Below are positions 28,143 through 36,974 of a DNA stretch of 63,724 bases, in pieces (positions within the stretch are counted from its first letter, which is position 1; every line of letters begins with the position of its first letter). A program made the position numbers and the translations under genes. This stretch comes from an uncultured Bacteroidota bacterium. Lineage in GTDB: Bacteria > Bacteroidota > Bacteroidia > AKYH767-A > 2013-40CM-41-45. Under the pieces are notes generated by a model. That model was not told the origin of the DNA and ran no database searches. It was given only the letters and a program-made list of their open reading frames with translations. The stretch is from NCBI GenBank assembly GCA_937871435.1, contig CALMQM010000100.1, forward strand, positions 1 through 63,724, given 5' to 3'.

Positions 28143-28994
28143 CTACGATCCAATCAATGACTTATCCACTTTTTTCAATGCAAGCAAGGGAATTCCTGTA
28201 TGATGAGACATGAGTTGAGTCATACTGGAATGGAACAGTGACTCAGGAAAGTGTTTTGGGTGAGTAAACATCGCCAACATATCAGCCTGAGACTTGCCTA
28301 AAAAACTTTCAATCCCCTTTGAGACAGAATTATATTTTGAAATATACCCTGAAAGAGCAGGATAATGAATCCGTTTCTTTATTTTCCCCATGATTTTTTC
28401 GACTTCCTTATCATCATGCAAAATATTCTTGTCATCTATAAACAGAAAAGCAATTTCAGCATTCAATTTTTTCGCGAAAGGAATCAGTGACTGTGCAGAA
28501 TGAACATTGTCTTCTTTCAAATCAGTTGAAAACACAATCTTTTTAATACCTGAGTATTCCGCATGCAAAGGTACACTCAACACAGGACAATGTGCATCGC
28601 GAATCACTTTAGCTGTGGTGCTGCCCATTAATAATCGCTCCAGTTTACTTGTGCCGGTGGCTCCCAGAATTATCATATCCGCTTTCAATTTCTTTGCTGA
28701 TTTAACAATTTGTTGATGAGACAAGCCTCGAGCAATGACTATTTCAAAACTCAGAGATTTAAATTCTCGCTTCAATTTTTGCATCTGCGCGTTCAGTTTT
28801 TTCTGCATGGCTTGCTGCATCTGCTGATCAGCATCTTCAATGGAAGTGAATGGCATTTCAGAATACATGATCGCTGATTCAAAACTATGCAACAGGACTA
28901 TCCTTGCTTTGAAAGTGGAAGCCAGTCCACATGCATAACGTGCTGCATGAAGAGCAGAAGGAGAAAAGTCGGTGGGACAAAGAATGAGTTTCAT
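28143..28994 (-). CDS. Universal stress protein, tandem domain (2)
   Basis: A 283-residue protein with two UspA domains. Domain 1 begins MKLILCPTDFSPSALHAARYA and has the ATP loop LGATGTSKLERLLMGST; domain 2 begins IKKIVFSTDLKEDNVHSA with no intact loop. It is transcribed leftward, divergent from usp (3), the pair sharing a 196-bp intergenic region with half-sites of the FNR-like box. The role is inferred only from the family: nucleotide-binding stress survival factor. Confidence 0.9.
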   Translation of the reverse strand: MKLILCPTDFSPSALHAARYACGLASTFKARIVLLHSFESAIMYSEMPFTSIEDADQQMQQAMQKKLNAQMQKLKREFKSLSFEIVIARGLSHQQIVKSAKKLKADMIILGATGTSKLERLLMGSTTAKVIRDAHCPVLSVPLHAEYSGIKKIVFSTDLKEDNVHSAQSLIPFAKKLNAEIAFLFIDDKNILHDDKEVEKIMGKIKKRIHYPALSGYISKYNSVSKGIESFLGKSQADMLAMFTHPKHFPESLFHSSMTQLMSHHTGIPLLALKKVDKSLIGS

Positions 28995-29042
28995 GTTTTA
29001 GATTTCTATAAGCTAAATTAATGAATTCACAGATGTAAAGGA

Positions 29043-29062
29043 TGACAAATGACAGCTATCTT
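29043..29062 (-). promoter_or_regulatory. Degenerate FNR-like boxes upstream of usp (2)
   Basis: Overlapping imperfect matches, TGACAAATGACA (29043-29054) and TGACAGCTATCT (29050-29061). TAATTTAG, a five-of-six match to the -7 consensus, lies 22 bp downstream of the first on the minus strand. Distance to the ATG (about 50-55 bp) equals that at the other usp genes. Confidence 0.4.
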
Positions 29063-29128
29063 ATTTACAATTTCCAGAGTGAATTTGATCTGATAGAAAG
29101 AAAGGGTGATAAAACAAATTTGCAATGC

Positions 29129-29171
29129 TGACGGTGGTCATTCTATCTACGAACTGTCTGGAGTATCTTTC
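29129..29171 (+). promoter_or_regulatory. FNR-like box and -7 element of usp (3)
   Basis: Box TGACGGTGGTCA (29129-29140), 23-bp spacer, TATCTTTC (29164-29171; five of six fixed bases). A half site TGAT is at 29107, 22 bp further upstream. The ATG at 29191 follows with a leader of about 15 bp. Confidence 0.62.
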
Positions 29172-29190
29172 TTGTATACACAAAGTGCAT

Positions 29191-30024
29191 ATGTCTTCAT
29201 TGAAAACAATTGTTGTCCCGACAGATTTTTCAGAAAACGCCTTTCATGCATTAATTTACGCGGTGGATCTGGCTAAAACAAGCAATGCCATTATACATTT
29301 GCTTAATGTATACCACATTCCGAATCCGCTTAAAACATTGCCGCTGGAAATCATCATTACTCCCGACGAATTGAAAGCCAGTTCCGATTCAATGCTAAAG
29401 CAAACAAGTCAGCATCTGAAAGATCTTCGCCCGGAATCCGGTCCGGTAGTTTGTCATTCTGAAAACGGTTTTGCATTACAGGAGATAAATCATTATGCAA
29501 ATTACATCCATGCCGACCTTGTAGTAATTGGCATGACCGGAGGAGGTAAAATGAAAGAAAAAATTCTTGGAAGTACTGCAACCGGATTGCTACACCACTG
29601 CACGATTCCGGTTCTTGTAGTTCCTGAGAATATTCCATTCCGGGTTCCGAAAAAAATTCTTTTCGCAAGTGATGGTTCTGTGGTTCATTCCCAATCGCAT
29701 TTAAAAGTGCTGATGGAAATGGCAAATAAATATGAAAGTACAATTGATATTCTTTCAGTCTTGTCACATGAAAACATGCATCGTCGTGAAACTATTATGG
29801 ATCTGTTGGATCGCAGTTTTCTAACCACGAGACATCACTATTATTTCCCGGAAAAAACTGACATTAACAAAACGATTAACGAATACATTGCAAGGTTGGA
29901 AACAGATTTACTTGTAATGATTCCAAGAAAGCTCAATTTTCTGGAACAGCTTTTCGACCGGAGTCACACACGTGCTCTTGCATTTCACACACGAATTCCA
30001 TTGTTATCTATTCCGGATTTTTAA
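29191..30024 (+). CDS. Universal stress protein, tandem domain (3)
   Basis: A 277-residue two-domain UspA protein. Domain 1: LKTIVVPTDFSENAFHALIYA and loop IGMTGGGKMKEKILGSTATG; domain 2: VPKKILFASDGSVVHSQS. The start is placed at ATG 29191; an upstream frame from 29125 would run through the promoter box. A weak hairpin (AGCAGA/TCTGCT, 30030-30048) follows the stop. Divergent from usp (2). Confidence 0.9.
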   Translation: MSSLKTIVVPTDFSENAFHALIYAVDLAKTSNAIIHLLNVYHIPNPLKTLPLEIIITPDELKASSDSMLKQTSQHLKDLRPESGPVVCHSENGFALQEINHYANYIHADLVVIGMTGGGKMKEKILGSTATGLLHHCTIPVLVVPENIPFRVPKKILFASDGSVVHSQSHLKVLMEMANKYESTIDILSVLSHENMHRRETIMDLLDRSFLTTRHHYYFPEKTDINKTINEYIARLETDLLVMIPRKLNFLEQLFDRSHTRALAFHTRIPLLSIPDF

Positions 30025-30152
30025 TGCAAAGCAGAGATTATTTCTGCTCCTTTAAAAAGGACAATGATCTAGTCACATAGCCTGCAATGAATGTTAAATC
30101 GTCCAATTTGATTTGGAATTCAGTCATTGTTAAAGATTATCATGCTCACTTC

Positions 30153-30228
30153 TGATTGTGATCAGGGAAAAGATGTCCTAAAAATGAGTTGAATCATGAA
30201 CAATTCTCATGGAATTGGTGTATTTTTG
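30153..30228 (+). promoter_or_regulatory. FNR-like boxes and consensus -7 element of the ytxH operon
   Basis: Box TGAGTTGAATCA (30185-30196; palindromic flanks ATGA-N6-TCAT), a 24-bp spacer and TATTTTTG (30221-30228), a full -7 match. A second, better box TGATTGTGATCA (30153-30164) is centred 32 bp upstream, about three helical turns. Confidence 0.55.
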
Positions 30229-30248
30229 TATATCTAATACTTAAAGCC

Positions 30249-30473
30249 ATGAAAAATACATCAAAAATATTGCTGGCATTGGTAGGTGGTGTTGCTCTTG
30301 GAGCAGCCATTGGTATCTTACTCGCCCCCGACAAAGGTTCTGAGACAAGAAGCAAATTGAAAGCTACTGCACGAAAATTTGGCGATAAAGCCAAAGACAA
30401 ATTTCGCGAAAGCATGAATGCTGCCTCTGATCTTCGTTCAAAAGTGGAAGAAGAAGCTGAAGAACTTATCTGA
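30249..30473 (+). CDS. YtxH-like small membrane protein
   Basis: A 74-residue protein: a hydrophobic N-terminal helix with the YtxH signature LALVGGVALGAAIGILLAPDKG, then a charged amphipathic helix with many Lys and Glu. YtxH proteins belong to general-stress regulons in other bacteria, biochemical role unknown. First of three genes read together (3-bp gap, then a 14-bp overlap). Start 30249 is preferred over 30189 because the promoter lies between them. Confidence 0.82.
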   Translation: MKNTSKILLALVGGVALGAAIGILLAPDKGSETRSKLKATARKFGDKAKDKFRESMNAASDLRSKVEEEAEELI

Positions 30474-30476
30474 TTT

Positions 30477-30836
30477 ATGAAAGCAGACGAGAAGCAGGAC
30501 ATCGAAGAAATTGTTGACGCCGCGAAGGAGTATATAGAAACGCGGAGTGAAATCAGTAAGCTGAAGGCTATAGATAAAGGAAGTAAGGTAGCCGGAAGTG
30601 TTGCTTCCGGCATCATCCTTCTTTTGTTGTTTTTTGCCATACTTACATTTATGAGTATTGCTCTTGCTTACGCTTTGTCGGAATGGATCGGCAGAGCTTA
30701 TTCAGGATTTCTCCTTGTAGGTCTGTTTTATCTGTTGGTATTCATTCTGCTTGCAGTGAATAAATCAAAATGGATTGAATTACCGGTTACCAATTCGATC
30801 ATTCGCAACTTTTTTAAGGATCATGAAAAAGATTGA
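30477..30836 (+). CDS. Phage-holin-like two-helix membrane protein
   Basis: A 119-residue protein with a soluble N-terminal helix (EEIVDAAKEYIETRSEISKL), then two long transmembrane helices (about 45-70 and 78-97) and a short basic tail. The pattern is that of the putative actinobacterial holin-X/phage_holin_3-like family, which in chromosomes is usually an envelope-stress component and not a phage gene. No phage genes are nearby. It sits between the YtxH and coiled-coil genes in a three-gene operon. Confidence 0.72.
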   Translation: MKADEKQDIEEIVDAAKEYIETRSEISKLKAIDKGSKVAGSVASGIILLLLFFAILTFMSIALAYALSEWIGRAYSGFLLVGLFYLLVFILLAVNKSKWIELPVTNSIIRNFFKDHEKD

Positions 30837-31194
30837 AACAAGCGAACAGCTAAAGCTCGAAATCGCACGATTAGAAGGAAGGGCAAAAGAACAGGAAGAA
30901 AACCTGAGGGAAAGTCTGCGTGATCTCCGCGAACAATACCGTCCTGAAAACATGGCATTGAATGCACTTTCTTCTATCACCGGTATCAACATCAACAAAA
31001 GTGAATTCCTGAAAAACGGAATCGCGATGGGACTATCACTCGTTTTACAACGTTTCGTTTTCAAAACGGAAAAAAATGTTGAAAGGAAAATCTATTCCTG
31101 GATTGACGAACTTTTTGATAAAATAAAAAATTTATTGAATAAATTCAGTTCAATGGGTTCAACAGGTTCGGAAAAAATTGAAGAGAAAGATTAA
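30823..31194 (+). CDS. Coiled-coil protein of the YtxH operon
   Basis: A 123-residue protein starting at ATG 30823, which overlaps the previous gene by 14 bp. An N-terminal coiled coil (about 1-45, rich in Glu, Leu, Arg) is followed by a short hydrophobic stretch (KNGIAMGLSLVLQRFV) and a second amphipathic helix. It probably works with the two membrane proteins encoded before it. No known domain recognised. Confidence 0.65.
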   Translation: MKKIETSEQLKLEIARLEGRAKEQEENLRESLRDLREQYRPENMALNALSSITGININKSEFLKNGIAMGLSLVLQRFVFKTEKNVERKIYSWIDELFDKIKNLLNKFSSMGSTGSEKIEEKD

Positions 31195-31899
31195 TTCAAA
31201 GGCCCATCTGGACATCTGATTCAGATTTTTCCTTCTTTATTTCATGGTCACCTCTTTAGATTTTGTTACTGAATACGATTGTAGTCTGTAAGTATCCGTG
31301 TGCTTTGTCCGGAGAACTTTACGGTTCCATGATCATTAAAGGTATTCTGTATAAACTCAATTTTTCAGTAGCCTTGCCCCTCAAAATCAGTCTCAGTTTC
31401 TGTTTCCTGAATGATCGCTTTGTTCCGGGCAACAAAAAATAGCCTGAACTAACCCGGACTATTTTCTGTAAGATTCTGAGCTGAATCATTCCGCAGAAAT
31501 TGTGTATACCATGAATAGAAACCGGCAGAGTACCTGCGCTTAGTGTGTTGAAGCTAAAATTTTCAATTACATACAGACAATTCAATAACACTTTTCAAAT
31601 GCATGTCATACAACAAAATCAACCTGATGAACTCTCTTTAGCGGGTAGAATCGTGCCTGGAGTGAATTGCAACTTCTCCCGAATGACAAATCATTTCGGG
31701 AAAAAACGATTATTTCCTGCAGATATTTTTTCCTTATGCTTTTCGAAAAATAAATTCAGGCCATTCTGATTCAGACCATTCCTACATATAATTACGAAAA
31801 ATGAATGGTATATCCTGCAGGGATCATGGTTCAATTATTTCGTAAACTGAAATAAGACTGGTATAAACCCAAAAGACGTAAAGCAATTTTATGTATGAA
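31195..31899. other. 705-bp region without a supported gene
   Basis: Open frames here (up to 90 codons leftward at 31319-31591) show no recognisable family, though the words SSGYFLLPG and RKQKLRL faintly recall a type IX sorting domain. A hairpin CCCGAATGA / TCATTTCGGG is at 31678-31700 without a T run on either side. The region may hold decayed sequence. Confidence 0.4.
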
Positions 31900-32103
31900 T
31901 TATTTTTTCTTTCCTGTGCTCAGACCAAAAATTGTGTACAATGGACAGAACGACACAAAGCTTGTCAGAAGGAAAACAACAGCAAGTACAATAAGTACAA
32001 TACCCAATGTTCCGGTGATAACATTTGCTGCATACAAACCGGCAATGATTAAAGCAATGATCACACGGATGGCACGATCAGCATTTCCCATATTCTTTTT
32101 CAT
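31900..32103 (-). CDS. DUF2892 (YgaP-like) inner-membrane protein
   Basis: A 67-residue protein starting at ATG 32103: MKKNMGNADRAIRVIIALIIAGLY, then a second hydrophobic helix and FCPLYTIFGLST, the usual DUF2892 ending with a Cys-Pro. In other bacteria the domain is found alone or fused to rhodanese. Its role is unknown; the single Cys could be sulfur- or redox-related. The promoter is one of the best examples of the FNR-like design. Confidence 0.85.
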   Translation of the reverse strand: MKKNMGNADRAIRVIIALIIAGLYAANVITGTLGIVLIVLAVVFLLTSFVSFCPLYTIFGLSTGKKK

Positions 32104-32121
32104 AGTTTCTATTTTATGATT

Positions 32122-32164
32122 CAAATATAACCGGCCAAATCATTGTTGCCAGTGACATATATCA
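32122..32164 (-). promoter_or_regulatory. FNR-like box and consensus -7 element of the DUF2892 gene
   Basis: Box TGATATATGTCA on the minus strand (32153-32164; GTGA-N6-TCAC with flanks), 23-bp spacer, TATATTTG (32122-32129), a complete -7 match. The centre of the box falls near -41.5, the class II activator position. Confidence 0.7.
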
Positions 32165-32208
32165 CAGAAGTCAGAATTACTGAAAAAGGTTGTTTTTGCC
32201 TTAAAAGC

Positions 32209-33459
32209 CTACGATTTCAATTCGAAAAAGAGTAAAAGAAGAGCTGATGCTGTCATCACGAAAAAAGTAATTCCACCCAGAATATTTGAACGCTTTCCAT
32301 TCGTAAAATCACCCATAATTTTCTTGTTATTACAAATGTGCAGAATCATGGCAATGAGAACAGGAGCTGTGATACCATATAAAATAGCAGTATAAATCAA
32401 GGATTGCACAGGACTGATTCCAATAAAATTGATGGCAAGGGCAATCACGAGAGAGATGATGATCACAAGATAAAATCCTTTTGCTTCGTGAAATTTTTTG
32501 TTGAGTCCTTCCTCCCATCCAAATGATTCCGAAATAATATACGATAGGGAACCGGCAAGCACAGGAATAGCGAGAAATCCAGTGCCAAGCATTCCCAATG
32601 CAAATAACAGATATGTCATATTCCCTGCCAATGGTTTCAAAGCAAGGGCTGCCTGATCTACAGTATCAATTTGTCTTATCCCGTTTGAGAACAGAATCGT
32701 ACCTGTTGAAAGTATAATAAAGTACATGACAATATTTGAGAAGAGCATTCCAAAATCAATATCAAAACGCATATCCGAAAGGATCTTTTTATCAACAATG
32801 ATTTTTTTTTGCAATACTTCTTCTACTTCCATGCTCGCCTGCCAGAAAAAGCAATACGGAGATATTGTTGTCCCTAAAATTCCAACTATTATCCCCATGA
32901 AATCTTTATTCCAATGAAATGTTGGAATGCAGGTTTGTTTAATAATTTCTGTCCAGTCGAGATGAGATAAAAAAGGAACAAATATGTAGCACAGCAAAGT
33001 CAGACAAAGCCATTTCAAAACATTGGCAATTTTTCTGTAGGGTAAATAAATTATCATAATCATCAGAAAAATCGTGAAGACTAGTGAAAATATTCCGGCA
33101 TGCACACCGGGGTACATCATGTTCATCACTGCTCCCATACCAGCAATATCAGCACCAATGTTCAGTACAATTGCCGGGAAACTGAACAGGATCATCATGA
33201 TCACAATTGCCCTGGGATAATTTCTCTTTAATGTACCTGCAAGTCCATGACTTGTCACCAAACCAATCCTTGCGCACATTTCCTGAATACTGGACACCAT
33301 CGGAAAAACAAACCAAACCGTCCACAGTGTGGTGATACCAAAGGCAGCTCCGGCCTGAGAATAGGTCGCAATTCCGGATGGGTCATCATCGCTTGCTCCG
33401 GTAATCAGGCCGGGACCAAGGAGTGACAAGTAATTTGTTTTCTTTTTTGTATCCGCCAT
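32209..33459 (-). CDS. Nramp-family divalent metal transporter
   Basis: A 416-residue membrane protein of the Nramp (SLC11) family with about 11 helices. The first-helix metal site reads GPGLITGASDDDPSGIATY, which carries the conserved Asp-Pro-Ser-Gly; the sixth helix normally has a Met/Ala-x-x-His motif and here reads LLFALGMLGTGFLAIPVLAGS, so the metal-binding residue there is not the classic one. That places it with the divergent Nramp-related clade whose ions (Mg, Al, Mn) cannot be told by eye. Start 33459 (MADTKKK) is preferred over 33549. Divergent from mlaEFD. Confidence 0.85.
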   Translation of the reverse strand: MADTKKKTNYLSLLGPGLITGASDDDPSGIATYSQAGAAFGITTLWTVWFVFPMVSSIQEMCARIGLVTSHGLAGTLKRNYPRAIVIMMILFSFPAIVLNIGADIAGMGAVMNMMYPGVHAGIFSLVFTIFLMIMIIYLPYRKIANVLKWLCLTLLCYIFVPFLSHLDWTEIIKQTCIPTFHWNKDFMGIIVGILGTTISPYCFFWQASMEVEEVLQKKIIVDKKILSDMRFDIDFGMLFSNIVMYFIILSTGTILFSNGIRQIDTVDQAALALKPLAGNMTYLLFALGMLGTGFLAIPVLAGSLSYIISESFGWEEGLNKKFHEAKGFYLVIIISLVIALAINFIGISPVQSLIYTAILYGITAPVLIAMILHICNNKKIMGDFTNGKRSNILGGITFFVMTASALLLLFFELKS

Positions 33460-33549
33460 AAAGAGAAAAGCACAACAGGCTTTCTGAAAACTATAGCAAA
33501 ATAAGTCATTTGATTGATTTAGACGAATAATATTCATCCTTTGAATCAA

Positions 33550-33614
33550 TGATCTTACTCCGAATTAACTCTGACTCAACTCATCCGTTCACTTTCAAAA
33601 AAGGATTATCTTAG
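33550..33614 (+). promoter_or_regulatory. FNR-like boxes and -7 element of mlaEFD
   Basis: Box TGACTCAACTCA (33572-33583), 23-bp spacer and TATCTTAG (33607-33614; five of six fixed bases). TGATCTTACTCC, one base short of a box, is centred 22 bp upstream (33550-33561). Confidence 0.52.
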
Positions 33615-33634
33615 GGCTCAGGATTGTTGTTCAT

Positions 33635-34441
33635 TTGAAAAATAAGCCACTCCCCCATACCGAGAATTTTTCCTGGCTTTCAGGGAATCTCCGATCTTTC
33701 TTTAAAGAAGCCGGAGACATGAGTGCTTTTGCTTCGCGGTTTTTCAGGGAAGTTTTATTCCCTCCCTATGAATTTAAGGAAGTCATTCGTCAGTGTTATG
33801 CGATTGGTAACAAATCACTCGGATTGGTTGGCATCACTGCATTCATCATCGGACTTGTGCTGGCATTACAGTCCCGGCCAACGCTTGTAGAATTTGGAGC
33901 GGAGTCCTGGCTTCCGGCAATGGTAGGTATTTCCATCATTCGTGAAATCGGTCCGGTAATAACAGCGCTTATCTGTGCCGGAAAAATCGGTTCCAGTATT
34001 GGTGCTGAACTGGGATCGATGCGGGTAACTGAACAAATTGACGCGATGGAAGTTTCCGGAACGAACCCATTTAAATATATTGTCGTCAGTAGAATTATTG
34101 CCACCACTCTCATGATCCCTATCCTTGTGATCATAGGAGATGCAATTGCATTATATGGAGCATTTCTGGCAGTAAAAATGAAAGGAGCTGTGAGCTTCAC
34201 TCTTTATTTTCACCAGGTCTTTGAATCACTCGAATACACAGATGTAATGCCTTCGTTTATCAAATCATTTTTCTTCGGATACGCGATCGGATTAGTCGGT
34301 TGTTTCAAAGGATATTTCTCAAAAAAAGGAACTGAAGGCGTAGGTAAATCCGCCAACTCAGCAGTAGTAGTTGCTTCATTGTTAATTTTCATTATTGATT
34401 TAATAGCTGTACAGATCACTGAATTCTTAGGTTTAATCTGA
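33635..34441 (+). CDS. mlaE: MlaE-type lipid transport permease
   Basis: A 268-residue permease of the Mla/Mce ABC system that moves phospholipids between membranes. The MlaE core is clear: FIIGLVLALQSRPTLVEFG, SIIREIGPVITALICAGKIG, SSIGAELGSMRVTEQIDAME and GCFKGYFSKKGTEGVG. The start is taken as TTG 33635; ATG 33719 would give a 240-residue protein but removes an N-terminal stretch (NFSWLSGNLRSFFKEAG) that looks native. Its stop overlaps the mlaF ATG by one base. Confidence 0.9.
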   Translation: MKNKPLPHTENFSWLSGNLRSFFKEAGDMSAFASRFFREVLFPPYEFKEVIRQCYAIGNKSLGLVGITAFIIGLVLALQSRPTLVEFGAESWLPAMVGISIIREIGPVITALICAGKIGSSIGAELGSMRVTEQIDAMEVSGTNPFKYIVVSRIIATTLMIPILVIIGDAIALYGAFLAVKMKGAVSFTLYFHQVFESLEYTDVMPSFIKSFFFGYAIGLVGCFKGYFSKKGTEGVGKSANSAVVVASLLIFIIDLIAVQITEFLGLI

Positions 34442-35226
34442 TGAACGCATTTAACAAATCTCATCCTATGTTTGACGCGAAGTCGTCTCACGTCATCGAA
34501 GAACCGATCATTCAAATTGAACATCTGGTGAAATCATTTGGAGATAATAAAGTATTGACAGATTTCAACCTCACCCTGCACAGAGGTGAAAACATCGTGG
34601 TGTTGGGACGATCAGGTTGCGGCAAATCAGTGCTGATCAAATGCATTGTCGGTTTGTTGAATTACGACAGCGGATCAATCAAAGTATATGGTAGCGAAGT
34701 ACGCGATTTATCTCAGAAACAATTGGATGAACTCCGGTCGAAAATCGGTTTCGTGTTTCAAAGCAGTGCATTGTATGACAGCATGACTGTTGGGGAAAAT
34801 CTGGAATTTGCTTTGCGTCGTCATGGTAAAAAACTGAGCGTGCAGGAAGTGGATGCGCTCATTCGTGAAACACTTGACAATGTGGGCTTGTATCATGCAA
34901 AAGACCTGATGCCTTCTGAGTTATCCGGTGGAATGCGTAAGCGTGTTGGACTTGCACGTTCGCTTGTTCTGAAACCGCTCATCATGTTGTATGACGAACC
35001 AACGACAGGTCTCGATCCGATCACATCGAAAGAAATCAGCAACCTGATGCTGCAAATGCAATTGAAATATCACACCTCCTCGATCATTATTTCACACGAT
35101 ATGCATTGCGCCGAGATGACAGCGGATCACATGGCCATTATGATTGACGGAATATGTTACGCTGAAGGGAGCTTTGAAGAATTAAAAAACAGTAAGGATC
35201 AAAAAATAAAATCATTCTTTGAGTAA
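34441..35226 (+). CDS. mlaF: MlaF-type ABC transporter ATPase
   Basis: A 261-residue ABC ATPase. Walker A GRSGCGKSVL, Q-loop FVFQSSALYDSMTV, signature LSGGMRKRVGLARSLV, Walker B IMLYDEPTTGLDP and the switch His in IISHDM. The SGGMRKR signature is typical for MlaF/Mce ATPases. It works with MlaE and the MlaD-type binding protein encoded downstream. Confidence 0.94.
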   Translation: MNAFNKSHPMFDAKSSHVIEEPIIQIEHLVKSFGDNKVLTDFNLTLHRGENIVVLGRSGCGKSVLIKCIVGLLNYDSGSIKVYGSEVRDLSQKQLDELRSKIGFVFQSSALYDSMTVGENLEFALRRHGKKLSVQEVDALIRETLDNVGLYHAKDLMPSELSGGMRKRVGLARSLVLKPLIMLYDEPTTGLDPITSKEISNLMLQMQLKYHTSSIIISHDMHCAEMTADHMAIMIDGICYAEGSFEELKNSKDQKIKSFFE

Positions 35227-35245
35227 TTTTCAAAGACGAAAAAGT

Positions 35246-36223
35246 ATGGATAAAGAAACTTCAAATCGAATACGCCTCGGGATGTTTGTCATCGGTGGGC
35301 TGATCCTGTTGATTATAGGATTGTACCTTATTGGAAGTAACAGAAATCTCTTTGGCAAGAATATCACTCTGTATTCAACATTCTATAATATCAGTGGTTT
35401 GCAGGTTGGAAATAATGTCCGCTTTTCAGGTATTGATGTAGGTACTGTTGAAAAAATGGAAATCATCAGTGATACTGCAGTGAAGGTTACCATGAGAGTT
35501 GATGAGAAACTGACACAATTTATTCGTACCAATTCCATTGCAATGATCGGAACAGATGGTTTGATGGGAAACAAACTTATCAATATTGAACCAGGCACAG
35601 GTGATTCGCCAACTGTTACAGATGGTGCTTCTATTCCTTCGTTGAAAAGTGTAGATACTGAACAAATGCTGCGAACTCTGAATCAAACCAATCAAAACGT
35701 AAGTATCATTTCCGAGGATTTGCGTGTACTGACAGGTAACATCAACAAAAGCAGAGGAACATTGTATACTGTATTAATGGATACTACACTTGCATTCAGT
35801 CTGAGAAAAACCCTGGAAAATATTGAAGGAGTGAGCAACAATCTGGATGAATTTACCGGTGACTTATCGTCTGTAGTGAAGGGCGTACAGGAAGGAAAAG
35901 GAACGTTAGGAGGTTTGATCAACGACAGCAGTCGAATCGCTCTCAGTTTTCAGCAATCCCTGCAAATGATTGAATCCTCCGGTAGAAATCTCAATCAGAT
36001 AACAGAAGAATTGAAAACTGCAGTGGATAAACTCAATTCCGGTCAGGGTCCGGCAGGAGCTTTACTGAATGATCCGACCTCAGCAGAACACCTGAAAAAA
36101 ACTCTGGCGAACCTGGATTCCAGTACAGCTAACTTCAATGAAAACATGAAAGCCCTGCAGGGAAATTTCCTTTTCCGAAAATATTTTAAAAAGAAAAATA
36201 AGGAACTGAATCAGTCGAAATAA
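35246..36223 (+). CDS. mlaD: MlaD/MCE-domain lipid-binding protein
   Basis: A 325-residue protein with one N-terminal transmembrane helix (LGMFVIGGLILLIIGLYLIG), then an MCE domain (LYSTFYNISGLQVGNNVRFSGIDVG split over the first strands, then NSIAMIGTDGLMGNKLINIEPG) and a long helical C-terminus, as in MCE proteins that form hexameric lipid channels. Start set at ATG 35246; the frame opens at TTG 35219 inside mlaF. mlaB and mlaC homologues are not seen next to it. Confidence 0.9.
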   Translation: MDKETSNRIRLGMFVIGGLILLIIGLYLIGSNRNLFGKNITLYSTFYNISGLQVGNNVRFSGIDVGTVEKMEIISDTAVKVTMRVDEKLTQFIRTNSIAMIGTDGLMGNKLINIEPGTGDSPTVTDGASIPSLKSVDTEQMLRTLNQTNQNVSIISEDLRVLTGNINKSRGTLYTVLMDTTLAFSLRKTLENIEGVSNNLDEFTGDLSSVVKGVQEGKGTLGGLINDSSRIALSFQQSLQMIESSGRNLNQITEELKTAVDKLNSGQGPAGALLNDPTSAEHLKKTLANLDSSTANFNENMKALQGNFLFRKYFKKKNKELNQSK

Positions 36224-36346
36224 ATCCACTTCCGCTAAAGATTCATTCAATCTGTGTTACGCCTGATGGATAATTTCAATCAGATTTATAGTGCTTTTGC
36301 AAACTTTGACAAATCCAAAAAATCAAAAGTATTTATTGAATTCCTC

Positions 36347-36377
36347 TTGACATCTATAAATTAATAAAGTAATTTTC
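36347..36377 (+). promoter_or_regulatory. Promoter of the LiaF-like gene
   Basis: TTGA at 36347-36350 as -33 element, 19-bp spacer, TAATTTTC at 36370-36377 as -7 (five of six fixed bases). It has the usual two-element Bacteroidota form and no FNR-like box, in contrast with its neighbours. Confidence 0.5.
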
Positions 36378-36394
36378 GTTAGAATTATTTCATT

Positions 36395-36946
36395 ATGTCA
36401 AACATCCGATCTATGAGCTTCTTCTCCTCCGCCGTATTCTGGGGTATTGTTATCATACTTGTTGGAGTATCTATCATACTCCGTGAAGTGTTTCATGTTC
36501 ACTTTCCTTTCCTGCGGGTATTTTTCGGAATCCTGCTGATTTATTGGGGAGTAAAAATGATTGCCGGAGGGTTCATCCGAAGCTCAGGCGACAACAATGT
36601 AGTATTCAATGAAAGTAGTATTGCAGATGACGGATCCAAACGTGAGTACAATGCTGTCTTCGGAAGAACTACTGTTGACCTTTTTAAAATGCAAATACCG
36701 GAACGAGATGAGAAACTTGAAATGAATGTGGTATTTGGTTCCGGAAAAGTGATTATCAACGACAGCATTCCAATACGGATAAAAATGACTTCCGTCTTCG
36801 GAAACATTCATAGTCCTGATAGGAACAATTCAGGATTCGGGTCCTCTTATTACACAACCGCTGCCTACAAAACAGGTTCACCTTGCGTGAACATGGAAAT
36901 GAATGCTGTTTTTGGAAATATTGAAGTAACGAGCAGGAAGTGGTAG
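36395..36946 (+). CDS. LiaF-like membrane protein
   Basis: A 183-residue protein with two N-terminal transmembrane helices (about 13-28 and 37-54) and a C-terminal beta domain of repeated units containing VFG: NAVFGRTTVD, NVVFGSGKV, TSVFGNI and NAVFGNIEV. The layout fits the LiaI-LiaF-like/DUF2154 group, whose members are linked to cell-envelope stress sensing. No signalling partner is adjacent. Confidence 0.75.
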   Translation: MSNIRSMSFFSSAVFWGIVIILVGVSIILREVFHVHFPFLRVFFGILLIYWGVKMIAGGFIRSSGDNNVVFNESSIADDGSKREYNAVFGRTTVDLFKMQIPERDEKLEMNVVFGSGKVIINDSIPIRIKMTSVFGNIHSPDRNNSGFGSSYYTTAAYKTGSPCVNMEMNAVFGNIEVTSRKW

Positions 36947-36974
36947 AATTCTTTTGAGAAATATTCCTGCAAAA

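Noticed and set aside
30477..30836. Prophage, because of a holin-like protein
   Set aside because: No capsid, integrase, lysin or tail genes are nearby, and the gene sits in a YtxH stress operon.
31319..31591. Possible type IX sorting-domain remnant on the minus strand
   Set aside because: SSGYFLLPG and KQKLRL recall the tail, but the other strand motifs are missing; unlike 13662-13817 the match is too thin.
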